40,746 nt of DNA. Origin: an uncultured Muribaculaceae bacterium (GTDB lineage: Bacteria; Bacteroidota; Bacteroidia; Bacteroidales; Muribaculaceae). The stretch's first letter is position 1. The number at the start of each line of letters is the position of its first letter. Below, in pieces: positions 7,534-16,038 of this stretch. The stretch is taken from NCBI GenBank assembly GCA_910579675.1, contig CAJTUF010000022.1:1-40746 (forward strand), written 5' to 3'. The position numbers and the translations under genes were made by a program. Below the pieces are notes generated by a model. That model had not been told where the DNA came from. It did no database searches and worked only from the letters and a program-made list of their open reading frames with translations.

Positions 7534-8334
7534 TCAGAGTCGGGTATGAGTCTTTATGCTGTCGAGAGGGGGCAAAGCAGTCCAGTTGCCGTAGAGATGT
7601 TTGAGATAGCTGTCGATATCGGCGGGTGCCATAAATGAATGGCCTTCGAAAGCTATCTCTCCCAGAGGCATGATGTCGTTGATGTCGCGCGGTTTGGAAA
7701 AAGTAGAGGGTAGCAGATGCCGCAGCGTCGAGCGTGAGAAGCATGGACTGAATATGTTGTTGATACCTTTGAGGGTGGCTATCATGCCGTCGAAGAGGTA
7801 ACGTACCAACTTTCCGCATGGCTTGCCGTAGCTTTTGTTGACAGCAAACATGCCCCAATAGGCCAACTTTCCCGACACCTTGTGGAGCAAGAATCCCGCT
7901 GATGGAGCTATCGGAAAAATGTCAATGAAAAAACCATCGATCGAGTAGTGGCGATCAAGCCGTGTGTCGTTGCTGATGATTTTCTCTTGGGTGTTGCGTA
8001 CCTTTGAGAAGCCGAGCAGAAACATAGGGTCGGTCGATGAGTTCTGTAGCTTAAGGTAATGCGGGAGTTCGCGCGGAGCTATGCTGCAGAAGCGCTTGTA
8101 GTCGGGGAGCAGCATCTCGATGTCGATATCATCGTCCCATGGTATGAATCCTCCATGTCTTGCTGCGCCTATCAGGGTGCCCGACGACAACCAGTAGGAA
8201 ATATTGTTGCGGCGGCAGATGCGGTCGACCTCTACAAGGATGTCGAGCATTTTGAGCTGCGCTTGGCGCAGGGCTGATCCCGGTGGATTGAAACGGGCGC
8301 GGAGCGATGATTCAATAGCGGGGTCGAGGGTCAT
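7534..8334 (-). CDS. LicD family phosphotransferase (copy 1)
   Basis: A 266-residue protein of the LicD family, which has a nucleotidyltransferase-like fold and moves phosphocholine or a similar group from a CDP carrier to glycans. Visible motifs are RRNNISYWLSSGTLIGA, RHGGFIPWDDDIDIEM (the D-D-D-I-D catalytic cluster, about residues 55-65) and FFIDIFPI. The C-terminal block (FEGHSFMAPADIDSYLKHLYG) is complete, so the protein is full length. Its ATG overlaps the stop of the upstream fusion gene (ATGA, 8331-8334), which argues for coupled expression and a shared pathway. A displaced copy of that gene boundary lies just after its stop. A second LicD is at 34520-35356. Confidence 0.9.
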   Translation of the reverse strand: MTLDPAIESSLRARFNPPGSALRQAQLKMLDILVEVDRICRRNNISYWLSSGTLIGAARHGGFIPWDDDIDIEMLLPDYKRFCSIAPRELPHYLKLQNSSTDPMFLLGFSKVRNTQEKIISNDTRLDRHYSIDGFFIDIFPIAPSAGFLLHKVSGKLAYWGMFAVNKSYGKPCGKLVRYLFDGMIATLKGINNIFSPCFSRSTLRHLLPSTFSKPRDINDIMPLGEIAFEGHSFMAPADIDSYLKHLYGNWTALPPLDSIKTHTRL

Positions 8335-8391
8335 GACAGGGAGCGCAGGGCTGAGATGAGGCGGTCGTTGTCGGCGCGGTCGCGCACGGCG
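8321..8391. repeat. 71-bp direct repeat, parental copy
   Basis: Spans the junction between the end of the fusion gene and the start of licD in their working positions. An exact second copy lies at 7457-7527, 864 bp away, so licD is bracketed by direct repeats. Confidence 0.9.
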
Positions 8392-10169
8392 ATGCGCACA
8401 TAGCGCAGGCGGTCGTCGGGGTGGTCGAAGCCGTGTTTTGAGGCGCAGTCTTTGATGAGTATGTCGTGATGGTCGAGGAGTTCGAGGGCCAGAGTGTGGG
8501 AGTCGAATCTCGACGAGGGGTCTATCCTACACAGGAAATAGTTGGCGGCTGAGGGAGCAGTGTGGAGCCACGGTATCGACTGCAACAGGCAGCCGAGACG
8601 ATCGCGCTCGGCACGTATGCGTCGGCAAGCAGAGGCATATTGCTTCTCATATTTGCCGAAGATCTGCATATAATATTCGGCAAAAGAGTTGATGTTCCAT
8701 ATGGCCACCTCGCGCTTGAGGGTGGCTATAAGCTCTTTGTCGGCCGAGGCGGCCACACCGAGCCTGAGCCCCGGCACTCCGTAGCTCTTCGATATGCTCT
8801 TGACCACTACCATCGAGGGATGACGGCGCAGGATCTCATTGTCAATCAGCGTGGACTCGCCGGCAGGGAGCGGGGCGAAATCGATGAAGCTCTCGTCGAT
8901 TATGAGCCTCACCGAGTGCTCTGCGGCCCATGATGCGAGGATTTCGAGATCGGCGGGCGGGATGAGGTTGCCCGACGGATTGTCGGGGTTGATCACCAGC
9001 AGGGTGTCGACCGGATGGGTTGCGAAAAACTCCATGAGATCGGCCGCAGTGTAGGCGAAGTCGGGCGCCTGAGGGCGGAATGCCACCACCGAGCCGCGCC
9101 CGCGGCGGTTGGGATATTCCTCAAAGGTTGGCTCCACGATGCCGAGGCGCCCGGTCGAAGAGTGCTCCATGAGTGCTTTTATCAGCTCGGCGGCTCCATT
9201 GCCGGGGCAGATGAAGTCGGCGTCGACGCCGAAATATTTTCCGGCCAGAAGCGAATTGACCCCCATGCCCGACGGATATTGCCTGAGCAGCGCCTCAAAC
9301 CGGGCTTTGAGCTCGCCGATCATTCCCGGCGTAGGAAAGTAGGGGTTGACAAGGTAGCAGAAATCGAGTATGAACGGGAAGCGCCAGTAGCCGCCGTAGG
9401 TGGCCTGTAGCTTGGCAAGCCTCTCGGGGCCTGAGGCAAAGAGTGTCTCGGCTATGCGCAGATCCTGAATATCGTCGATCTCATACCAGAGCTTGTTTCC
9501 CACCGGGAGAGCCACGAGGTCGGAATTGTCGATAAATGTGAGCACCCTCAACACCTGCTCGTAATACTCATTGTTGCCCATCACGCGGATATATGCTTCG
9601 AGAAACGGCAGATAGACGTTGGTCGAGAAGTCGCGCGAGAGTTTATACACATTGACTGTCTTGTAATAAGAGTCGATGTCGCGGAAGTCGAGATTATTTC
9701 CGGCGACAAAATGGTCGATCTGCCCGTCGGGGCCGAGGGTGACCATCGTGCCGTCCATCCACGGCTCATATTTGGCCACGAGCGCCACATTTGGGTGAGG
9801 ATCGTAGAGAGCCATCTCCACAATTCCGTCGCCGAAAATCAGGTCGCTCTCAAGCAGGAGAGTGTCGTCGGCGGTGAGATAGTCGCGTGCCAGCCAAAGG
9901 GAATATATGTTGTTGGTGTGGTCGTAGACCGGATTGTCGACAAACACCAGCGGGAGCGACTGTCCGTAGGTGTCGGTGAGGTAGTTGCGCAGACTTTCGC
10001 CTTCATAGCCTGTGACCACCACTATGCGGTCGAGCCCGAGAGGAGCGATCTGGGTCAGCAACCGGTCAATGAGTTTCTCGCCATTGACCTCGACCATACA
10101 TTTGGTGTGATTGGCGGTAAAAGCGCCGAGACGCCGGCCCATGCCAGCCGCGAGTATTATTGCCTGCAT
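8331..10169 (-). CDS. Nucleotidyltransferase fused to CobD/HisC-like PLP enzyme
   Basis: A 612-residue two-domain protein. Residues 1 to about 240 form a LicC-like NTP transferase (IILAAGMGRRL, TKCMVEVNGEKLIDR, NNIYSLWLARDYL, ESDLIF) expected to activate a phospho-compound as its CDP derivative. Residues about 265-612 form a fold-type I PLP domain with GNGAAELI, NPDNPSG, DESFIDFAP and SISKSYGVPGLRLG. Lys461 should bind PLP. The DESFIDF and GLRLG blocks resemble CobD, which decarboxylates threonine phosphate, more than HisC. A plausible but unproven role is to make a phospho-amino-alcohol such as phosphoethanolamine and activate it for LicD, encoded next with a 4-bp overlap. Fusions of cytidylyltransferase with AEP transaminase (PntC) are known, but no phosphonate genes (pepM, ppd) are visible here. 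Confidence 0.85.
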   Translation of the reverse strand: MQAIILAAGMGRRLGAFTANHTKCMVEVNGEKLIDRLLTQIAPLGLDRIVVVTGYEGESLRNYLTDTYGQSLPLVFVDNPVYDHTNNIYSLWLARDYLTADDTLLLESDLIFGDGIVEMALYDPHPNVALVAKYEPWMDGTMVTLGPDGQIDHFVAGNNLDFRDIDSYYKTVNVYKLSRDFSTNVYLPFLEAYIRVMGNNEYYEQVLRVLTFIDNSDLVALPVGNKLWYEIDDIQDLRIAETLFASGPERLAKLQATYGGYWRFPFILDFCYLVNPYFPTPGMIGELKARFEALLRQYPSGMGVNSLLAGKYFGVDADFICPGNGAAELIKALMEHSSTGRLGIVEPTFEEYPNRRGRGSVVAFRPQAPDFAYTAADLMEFFATHPVDTLLVINPDNPSGNLIPPADLEILASWAAEHSVRLIIDESFIDFAPLPAGESTLIDNEILRRHPSMVVVKSISKSYGVPGLRLGVAASADKELIATLKREVAIWNINSFAEYYMQIFGKYEKQYASACRRIRAERDRLGCLLQSIPWLHTAPSAANYFLCRIDPSSRFDSHTLALELLDHHDILIKDCASKHGFDHPDDRLRYVRIAVRDRADNDRLISALRSLS

Positions 10170-10197
10170 AAAAATCCGATGGAGGGAGATGGGAGGA

Positions 10198-12267
10198 TTA
10201 TTCCTTGACTATAGCCAGCATTACGGTGATGCCGCTGAAAAGTGATGCCGTGGCCTTGAGTGTGGCGATCGGGAGAGATCCGCGGGTGTAGGCGAGCAGC
10301 AGCATGGCGGAGGCGCCGCCACCGTCGAAGAGAGGGCGCAACTCGGCTGTGCGTCCGGGCACCGGAACAGGAATGAAGAGAGTGGTGGGTGCAGTGGCGG
10401 TGGCAATATCGGCCACACGCTTGCGGAAGGCAGGGAGGAAGAGCGAGTCGTTGTCGTCGTCGAGCCCCATCATCGCAGGGGTGAGCGAGGCGGAGTCGCG
10501 GCCGATAGCGCCGAAGGCCTCGGCCAGGCCGCTCACTATCGAGGATGCTGCATCGCCACTCACATAGACCGTAGCGGCGGCGCCTTCGGAGTGGCGCATG
10601 ATGAGAGCGCGCAGGCTATTGATGGATGCGCGTGAGCCGTCGATCACCACGGTTTCAGGCTCGATGCCCGATGAGGCTGCATCCATTGGGTCGCACACCG
10701 AGCGCTTGCGCCAGGTGAGGAGCAGGGCGAGCAGCGTGGGGCAGAGGAAAGCCATAAACAGACAACCGGCTATGGCGAGATATGCCTTGCGGTTGCTCGG
10801 TCTGATCGATGAGTAGGCTTCGTCGACTATGAAGCCGAGGGTGTCGTCGTTGTAGATCTGCAGGGCTGCATTCTCGCGCTGTGCGGCCAGATAGGTGTAG
10901 AGTTCGTTTTTGAGCTGGCGGTCGCGGGTGAGCGTCACATAGTCGCGCTCGGCGGCAGGGAGGGTGTTGAGCTTGGCGTCGGCCTTGGCTGCGAGGGCTT
11001 TCTGGGAAGCGAGGAGTGTTTCGGCAGCCTGAAGCATATTCTCTACATTATTGGTGACCGAGGCGCGCATCTCGGCAAGATTGGTTTCGGCGGCAATGAG
11101 CACCGGATTGGAGGGTGTGGCCGACCGCTCCAGATCTTTTTTCTCCATGAGCATGGTGTTGTAGTCCCTGATCATGGGATAAGCGGCTGAATCAAACACA
11201 GGCAGGAGTTCGCCCGAACGCTCTGGTGAGGCCAGGGCGGCGAGCACCTCGCGATAGTATGCCACTTCGGCTGACACCTTGACCATATCGGTCTGGGCTG
11301 AGTAGGTGCTTTCGAGGAGCAGGGGAGCCTCAGCGCCGATGCTCACAATCTTGTGTTCCGACTTGAAGTCCTGAAGCTTCTGCTCGGCCTCGTTGAGCTC
11401 GCCGAAGATGGAGTTGATCCTCTCATCGAGAAATTCGAGCTGGGCGCGGGCTGTGGCGTGCTTGCGTTCAAGACGCTTGGCATTGTATTCGGCCATGAGA
11501 GTGTTGAGTATGGCGCGGCCACGGGCAGGATTGGGATAAAGCATACCAAACCCGATGGCGTCGGCCAGCTTGTCGGGCACACTCACGTCGATATCACTGT
11601 ATAGAAAGGCTGCCGCGCCCTCATAGCTGCCCAGATCGATCTGGATGGTCTGCTCCTCGCCGGTGTAATTTGACGTGGGGATAATGGTAAGAGGCCCCCA
11701 GGGGGTCTTGACTGTGGCGGGAAGAGTTGCGTCGGAAGCTGCGGCCACGGTGGTCTTGAAGCGTCCGCGGGTCACGTCGATGTCGGCGCGGTCGCCCTTG
11801 ATGTCGACAGTCACGGTCATTCCTACCCGGAGAGTGTCGAGGATTGTCTGCGGAGCTTCGAGAGCGATGGGCGAGTCGAGGAAGAGCATTCGCTTTTCCA
11901 TGCCGTCGCGCCTGTAGTAGGTGCGGTTGAGGCCGAGGGTCTTGGCTGTGTTCATCAGCACCTCATGGGAGTTGATGAGCTGTAGCTCATTGTTGACCGA
12001 CGAACCGCTGAATCCCCCCACCGAGAAGGTGCGCATCATCATAGCCATGCCGCCGGCCGCTCCCGAACCGTCGGCCGACGGATCTTCGATCAGCATAGTG
12101 GAGTTGATCTCATATTGAGGCTGGCGCAGGATGCAGTAGGTGGCGGCCATGCCCATGAAAAAGATAAAGGAAGCGACATAGATCCACTTCAGGTTCCTGA
12201 CGGAGCGTAGGAAGCGCCTGAGGTCGAGGGTGTCGGATGAAGAGGTGGTCTTGCAGGTGGTTGACAT
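10198..12267 (-). CDS. Wzz-type chain-length/co-polymerase with degenerate kinase-like tail
   Basis: A 689-residue inner-membrane protein. TM1 lies at about 27-47 (WIYVASFIFFMGMAATYCIL), then a Wzz domain, a long coiled coil (about 310-480, with a GNVR-like region), and TM2 at about 490-517 (AYLAIAGCLFMAFLCPTLLALLL). The C-terminal tail of about 170 residues sits where BY-kinases carry their ATPase. The expected Walker A (GxGKS/T) is replaced by VYVSGDAASSIVSGLAEAF, and no Tyr-rich end is present. By family it sets polymer length and links Wzy to Wza. An open frame extends upstream to 12591, but it overlaps the polymerase gene and looks noncoding, so I start at ATG 12267. Operon with wza and wzy. 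Confidence 0.83.
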   Translation of the reverse strand: MSTTCKTTSSSDTLDLRRFLRSVRNLKWIYVASFIFFMGMAATYCILRQPQYEINSTMLIEDPSADGSGAAGGMAMMMRTFSVGGFSGSSVNNELQLINSHEVLMNTAKTLGLNRTYYRRDGMEKRMLFLDSPIALEAPQTILDTLRVGMTVTVDIKGDRADIDVTRGRFKTTVAAASDATLPATVKTPWGPLTIIPTSNYTGEEQTIQIDLGSYEGAAAFLYSDIDVSVPDKLADAIGFGMLYPNPARGRAILNTLMAEYNAKRLERKHATARAQLEFLDERINSIFGELNEAEQKLQDFKSEHKIVSIGAEAPLLLESTYSAQTDMVKVSAEVAYYREVLAALASPERSGELLPVFDSAAYPMIRDYNTMLMEKKDLERSATPSNPVLIAAETNLAEMRASVTNNVENMLQAAETLLASQKALAAKADAKLNTLPAAERDYVTLTRDRQLKNELYTYLAAQRENAALQIYNDDTLGFIVDEAYSSIRPSNRKAYLAIAGCLFMAFLCPTLLALLLTWRKRSVCDPMDAASSGIEPETVVIDGSRASINSLRALIMRHSEGAAATVYVSGDAASSIVSGLAEAFGAIGRDSASLTPAMMGLDDDNDSLFLPAFRKRVADIATATAPTTLFIPVPVPGRTAELRPLFDGGGASAMLLLAYTRGSLPIATLKATASLFSGITVMLAIVKE

Positions 12268-12296
12268 ATATCGTTGATGGAGGGTGAAATCAGGAG

Positions 12297-13544
12297 TTAA
12301 ACAGATTGGTCGACTGAGGCGGATGAGAGACGGTCGATGGCTCGTCCGGCCACAATGCCTAAGATCAGCATGGCCATTACGCCACCGCAATTGACCATGG
12401 CGGTGCCGGTGGTGCTCTCGATAAGAACAAAAAGCACGCAGAGCATCCCCACGGAATACAAGGCTATCTGTGGCGATGATCCGCATCTCACCAGCGAGCC
12501 GATGAGGCGAATGACATAGGCAATGAGCCATGCGAAGAGCGCCACACCGACAATGCCAAACTGGGCCAGTGAGGGGTAGTAGGCATCGCATATGAACGAC
12601 GGCATCTCGGGCGACAGGCCGTGGACGCGGTTTATGCCATATTCGGTGTAGACACCCGAGTAGGGCTCGATGGAGCGGAATGATGCGAATGAGGCAAGCC
12701 CGGTGCCGAAGGGGATATGGTCGAGCAGAATCCGGAATCCGGTGAAGTAAAGCACCGGACGGGCAAAGGACTCAACTACCGACGGATCGAAGGTCGTTGC
12801 TCCGGAATTGCCCGTGAGGAAATAGAAGCTGAATTTACGCCATGTCACAGCCACCACTAAAGCTACCAGAAGAGCAGCTCCCGCAATCTGCCGCAGGGTG
12901 ATGCGGCGTAATATTCCGGGGCGGTAGGCAAAGAGGAAGAAGAGCAGAAACACAAACTCGGCATAAAACTTGGAGCGTCCGCATGTGAGGCCCGTAAGAG
13001 CCATGACTACAATAGTGAGTTTGTTATGGGAAGAAATGGTGCCGTCGCTTCGTATGGAGCACATCATATAGACCAGAGTCGACAGAAAAATGAATATGCC
13101 TCCGTAGGAGATGTGCTGGATGGCCATGCGGATATATGAGTTGGGGAGGAGCAGCACCAGAGCGCACACCACGACATTGACAACAGCAATGCCTCTGAGC
13201 AATTTTTTATCGGCACCGGTGAGCACCGGCCTCACGGCCATCATGACAAACAGGGTGATGAAAGGCTTGCTCTCGATAAGGGTGTCGATGATGATGGGCA
13301 TGCGCGAGGTGTAGTTGACCACCGTCATGGAATACACGGCATAGAAAGCCATGATGCCCCACAGGATCCACAGGAGGCGGTAGCGGCGCCATGCGCCGGT
13401 GTTGAGCATCGAATCGGCCACAGCAAGAGCGAGCAACGCCACGGCCACACACTCGTCGAGATAGCCGAGGAATTGGATCGAGGGGACGAGCATCGCGAAA
13501 GCCGCGATGAAGATCCATGTTGCCACACGGTCGATGCGTATCAT
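12297..13544 (-). CDS. O-antigen/capsule polymerase-like membrane protein (Wzy-like)
   Basis: A 415-residue, very hydrophobic protein with about ten to eleven transmembrane helices and one longer periplasmic loop near residues 240-310 (FSFYFLTGN... to YSGVYTEYG), the topology of Wzy/WaaL proteins. Short motifs such as FGTGLASF and a Gly-rich C-terminal helix fit this family, which has low sequence conservation. It would polymerise lipid-linked repeat units in the periplasm. It lies between the exporter (15 bp upstream) and the Wzz-type gene (29 bp downstream). The context supports the call more than the sequence does. Confidence 0.75.
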   Translation of the reverse strand: MIRIDRVATWIFIAAFAMLVPSIQFLGYLDECVAVALLALAVADSMLNTGAWRRYRLLWILWGIMAFYAVYSMTVVNYTSRMPIIIDTLIESKPFITLFVMMAVRPVLTGADKKLLRGIAVVNVVVCALVLLLPNSYIRMAIQHISYGGIFIFLSTLVYMMCSIRSDGTISSHNKLTIVVMALTGLTCGRSKFYAEFVFLLFFLFAYRPGILRRITLRQIAGAALLVALVVAVTWRKFSFYFLTGNSGATTFDPSVVESFARPVLYFTGFRILLDHIPFGTGLASFASFRSIEPYSGVYTEYGINRVHGLSPEMPSFICDAYYPSLAQFGIVGVALFAWLIAYVIRLIGSLVRCGSSPQIALYSVGMLCVLFVLIESTTGTAMVNCGGVMAMLILGIVAGRAIDRLSSASVDQSV

Positions 13545-13559
13545 AGGCTCGGGGCAGTG

Positions 13560-14369
13560 TCAGCGGGTAAGGGCGATGACGAGAGATGTGATGACCGATA
13601 CGGCCGAGATCACCGAAGAGATCACGGTGAGCTTGAAGGCGTTGTTGGAGTTGTATTTAGAGTTGGCCTGACGGATGCTGTTGGGCTCCACATACACCAC
13701 ATCGTTTTGCTGGAGGTAGAAAAACGGCGATTCAACCACCTTGCTGTCTTTGAGATTGAGGCGCTGGTAGACCTTCTTGCCGTCGATCTCGCGGATCACG
13801 AGCACATTCTCGCGGCGTCCGTAGTCGGTGAGATCGCCGGCAGCCACGAGGGCGTCAAACACACTCAGGCGCTCGGTCGACACCTTTACGGGCCCGGGTT
13901 TCTCCACTTCGCCCATCACGCTCACATTGAAGTTGGCAAGGGCGACGCGCACCACCGGATCGACCACTCTCTCGGCAATGCGCGAGGTGAGGTATTCCGT
14001 GAGCTCAAGAGTGGTCATGCCCTTGACATGAATCTTGCCGAGCACCGGAAAATTGATGTCGCCCAAAGCGTTGACCACATAGGTCTGCTGTTGCTGGGAT
14101 GAGGAGGTTGTCGGTGCCTTCTCTGCCAGGGCCGGATTGGTCATGGGCAGATTGTAGTCGGCCGATGCCTTTGGATCGAGGGAGTTGACTGTGATCAGGA
14201 GCTCGTCGTCGGGCTTTATGCGCACCTGATAGTCGCCGAGCACGCCCATAGTGCCCTCATTATAGGCTTCAATGTCGTCGAAGTAAGATAGCTGGCGCCC
14301 TGAGGAGCAGCTGCTGGCAGCCACTATTATAGCGGCGATGATGGCGAGGAGGGATATGTGGCGTTTCAT
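13560..14369 (-). CDS. wza: Wza-type polysaccharide export lipoprotein
   Basis: A 269-residue lipoprotein (lipobox AASSC, Cys about 20) with the polysaccharide export domain: YQVRIKPDDELLITVNS (about 48-65), VVNALGDINFPVLGKIHVKG (about 105-125), then an SLBB-like part (VSVMGEVEKPGPV, SVFDALVAAGDLTDYGRRENVLVIRE, YLQQNDVVYVEPN). It ends in a hydrophobic helix (about 240-265), as in Wza, which spans the outer membrane. The open frame extends to 14456, but the signal peptide starts at MKRHISLL, so I use 14369; 14381 (MQLEMKRH) is the other option. First gene of the wza-wzy-wzz-fusion-licD run. Confidence 0.86.
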   Translation of the reverse strand: MKRHISLLAIIAAIIVAASSCSSGRQLSYFDDIEAYNEGTMGVLGDYQVRIKPDDELLITVNSLDPKASADYNLPMTNPALAEKAPTTSSSQQQQTYVVNALGDINFPVLGKIHVKGMTTLELTEYLTSRIAERVVDPVVRVALANFNVSVMGEVEKPGPVKVSTERLSVFDALVAAGDLTDYGRRENVLVIREIDGKKVYQRLNLKDSKVVESPFFYLQQNDVVYVEPNSIRQANSKYNSNNAFKLTVISSVISAVSVITSLVIALTR

Positions 14370-14452
14370 TTCTAATTGCATTTTGGTTAATAACGGAGTG
14401 AAGCTCCTTTTATTATGACATTGCTTGCTAAAAGAGCATCCTTGCCGAAGAA

Positions 14453-15421
14453 TCAACGATGGCGCGATACTGATTGGAAAGCAGCCGATAGCTTCATTAC
14501 GTTTCGGGCGAAGTCGATCTCGGCAATGTCGGCTGAGTTGGTGTAGGCTTTGAAGCGCTCGATCATAGCCGGCGACAAGCGCCTGAATGTGAAACGAGGG
14601 GATGACAGCACAGTGCCGGTGAGCATCTTCGACAGATCCATCACGGCTTTGCGGCGGTTGGCCACGGGGATGGTGGCTATGAGGTCGGTCCTGTCGGGGT
14701 CGGGAGCTTCTTTGCCAGCGATGAAGCGGTAGGGCGATGATGCTGTCGGACTGGTGTTGGCATAAATCGAGCAGTGGCCTTTGGCGGCCTCAATGTCGTA
14801 GGCTTCCTTTGCCACGGCAACTTCGGCTGCGAAGGCGTCGTAAAGAGCCTCAAAAGAATCGAAAGAGCCGTGGGAGTCGACGAATCGCTCCAGCAGCACG
14901 TGGAAGCAGCGCAGGGTGACAGTGGTGTCGTAGGCTGCTCCATGGGCCTTTTCGGGATCTATCTCCACCCCCAGCTCAGTGCAGCAGCGGGAGAGTCCTA
15001 TATCCTGGGTGTAGTCGAGACCGTGGTCGCGGCCATAGATGAGCCAGAACCAGTCGCGCAGCTCGATTATCTTCTTGTCGGGCAGATGGCGGGTGCCCTG
15101 AGCCTCAAGCCGCCGCAGATCGTTTTCGAGGGCGAAGCCCATGAGGTAGTCGGCGCCGTCGAGTATGCGCTGTATCGACGGGCGACAGGATGCAAACGAG
15201 GGTTCGTGGTCGACCATCGCGGGCTTTATGCCGTGGGGAATGAGGTTCCATCGGCGCATGCGTGCCGGTTTGAACCGATGGTTGTAGATCAGCTTTCCCT
15301 CGCTGTCGGCTATCGAAAGCTCAAGCATCTCGAGGATGTCGCGGCTTGAGGCAAATTCGGCGTCGAGGCAGAGACAGGAAAGGGGCTTGAAGTCGGGAAA
15401 GAGCGATCGTGGGGTGAGCAT
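14453..15421 (-). CDS. DEDDh-type 3'-5' exonuclease
   Basis: A 322-residue protein. The N-terminal about 185 residues carry the three exonuclease motifs: ExoI L-C-L-D-A-E (about 18-23), ExoII MGFALENDLRRLE, and ExoIII HGAAYDTTVTLRCF, whose His and Asp give the DEDDh signature of the DnaQ/RNase T superfamily. The remaining about 135 residues are unassigned. It probably degrades single-stranded DNA or RNA ends; the substrate is not clear. It lies between queE (41 bp upstream) and the exporter gene (83 bp downstream) on the same strand. Confidence 0.8.
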   Translation of the reverse strand: MLTPRSLFPDFKPLSCLCLDAEFASSRDILEMLELSIADSEGKLIYNHRFKPARMRRWNLIPHGIKPAMVDHEPSFASCRPSIQRILDGADYLMGFALENDLRRLEAQGTRHLPDKKIIELRDWFWLIYGRDHGLDYTQDIGLSRCCTELGVEIDPEKAHGAAYDTTVTLRCFHVLLERFVDSHGSFDSFEALYDAFAAEVAVAKEAYDIEAAKGHCSIYANTSPTASSPYRFIAGKEAPDPDRTDLIATIPVANRRKAVMDLSKMLTGTVLSSPRFTFRRLSPAMIERFKAYTNSADIAEIDFARNVMKLSAAFQSVSRHR

Positions 15422-15462
15422 TTCCTTCGGGGTAGTGTGATTGAGGTGAGGTGGGATGTGGA

Positions 15463-16035
15463 TCAGGGGATGTTGATGAGACGGTGGGTCTGGAGTGAAA
15501 GACGCCAGCGGGGATGGGCCTTGATGTAGTCGACTGTAGCCTCGGTATTCGCGGTGGCGGTGGCCGCATCATGAAGGGGCTGGAGGTAGAGGTGGCGGGC
15601 TGAGGGGAAAGCGGCGGCTATGGCCTCGACGTCGCGCCCGTCAAACACTATCTTGAGCTCGTCGACGCGGTCGATGGCCCAGGGGGTGTCTTTGGGCGAG
15701 CAGGTGACCCAGTCGACTCCCGGGGGCACGGGGAGGGAGCCGTTGGTCTCCACGGCTATCTCCGCTCCGAGATTCTTTAGGGCGTCGATGAGCTCGCGGT
15801 CGAGCTGCAGCAGAGGCTCGCCCCCGGTCACTACTACAAACCGCGACGGGAACGCGGCAATCTGCGCGGCTATATCGGTGGCGGTCATAATAGAGCCCGA
15901 TGAGTGGTCGGTGTCGCAGAATGGGCATGAGCGGTTGCAACCGCTCAGACGCAGAAACACTGCGGGGCGCCCGGTGTGGAATCCCTCGCCCTGGAGTGAG
16001 TAGAATATCTCGTTGATTCGGTAGGTGGCGGCCAT
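15463..16035 (-). CDS. queE: 7-carboxy-7-deazaguanine synthase (QueE)
   Basis: A 190-residue radical SAM enzyme. It converts 6-carboxytetrahydropterin to 7-carboxy-7-deazaguanine in the queuosine pathway. Evidence: INEIFYSLQGEG at the N-terminus, the cluster motif C33-N-R-S-C37-P-F-C40 binding the [4Fe-4S], VVVTGGEPLLQLD and VETNGSLPVP. Length fits the family. It follows queD with 3 bp between them and its substrate is the QueD product, so the pair is functionally and transcriptionally linked. Confidence 0.95.
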   Translation of the reverse strand: MAATYRINEIFYSLQGEGFHTGRPAVFLRLSGCNRSCPFCDTDHSSGSIMTATDIAAQIAAFPSRFVVVTGGEPLLQLDRELIDALKNLGAEIAVETNGSLPVPPGVDWVTCSPKDTPWAIDRVDELKIVFDGRDVEAIAAAFPSARHLYLQPLHDAATATANTEATVDYIKAHPRWRLSLQTHRLINIP

Positions 16036-16038
16036 GGC

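Noticed and set aside
8331..10169. Calling the fusion protein PntC (AEP cytidylyltransferase/transaminase)
   Set aside because: The PLP domain looks CobD/HisC-like, and no phosphoenolpyruvate mutase or phosphonopyruvate decarboxylase gene is in the window.
12268..12591. N-terminal extension of the Wzz-type gene by 108 codons
   Set aside because: It overlaps the polymerase gene, is rich in Arg, His and Cys without family similarity, and precedes the natural start before the first membrane helix.
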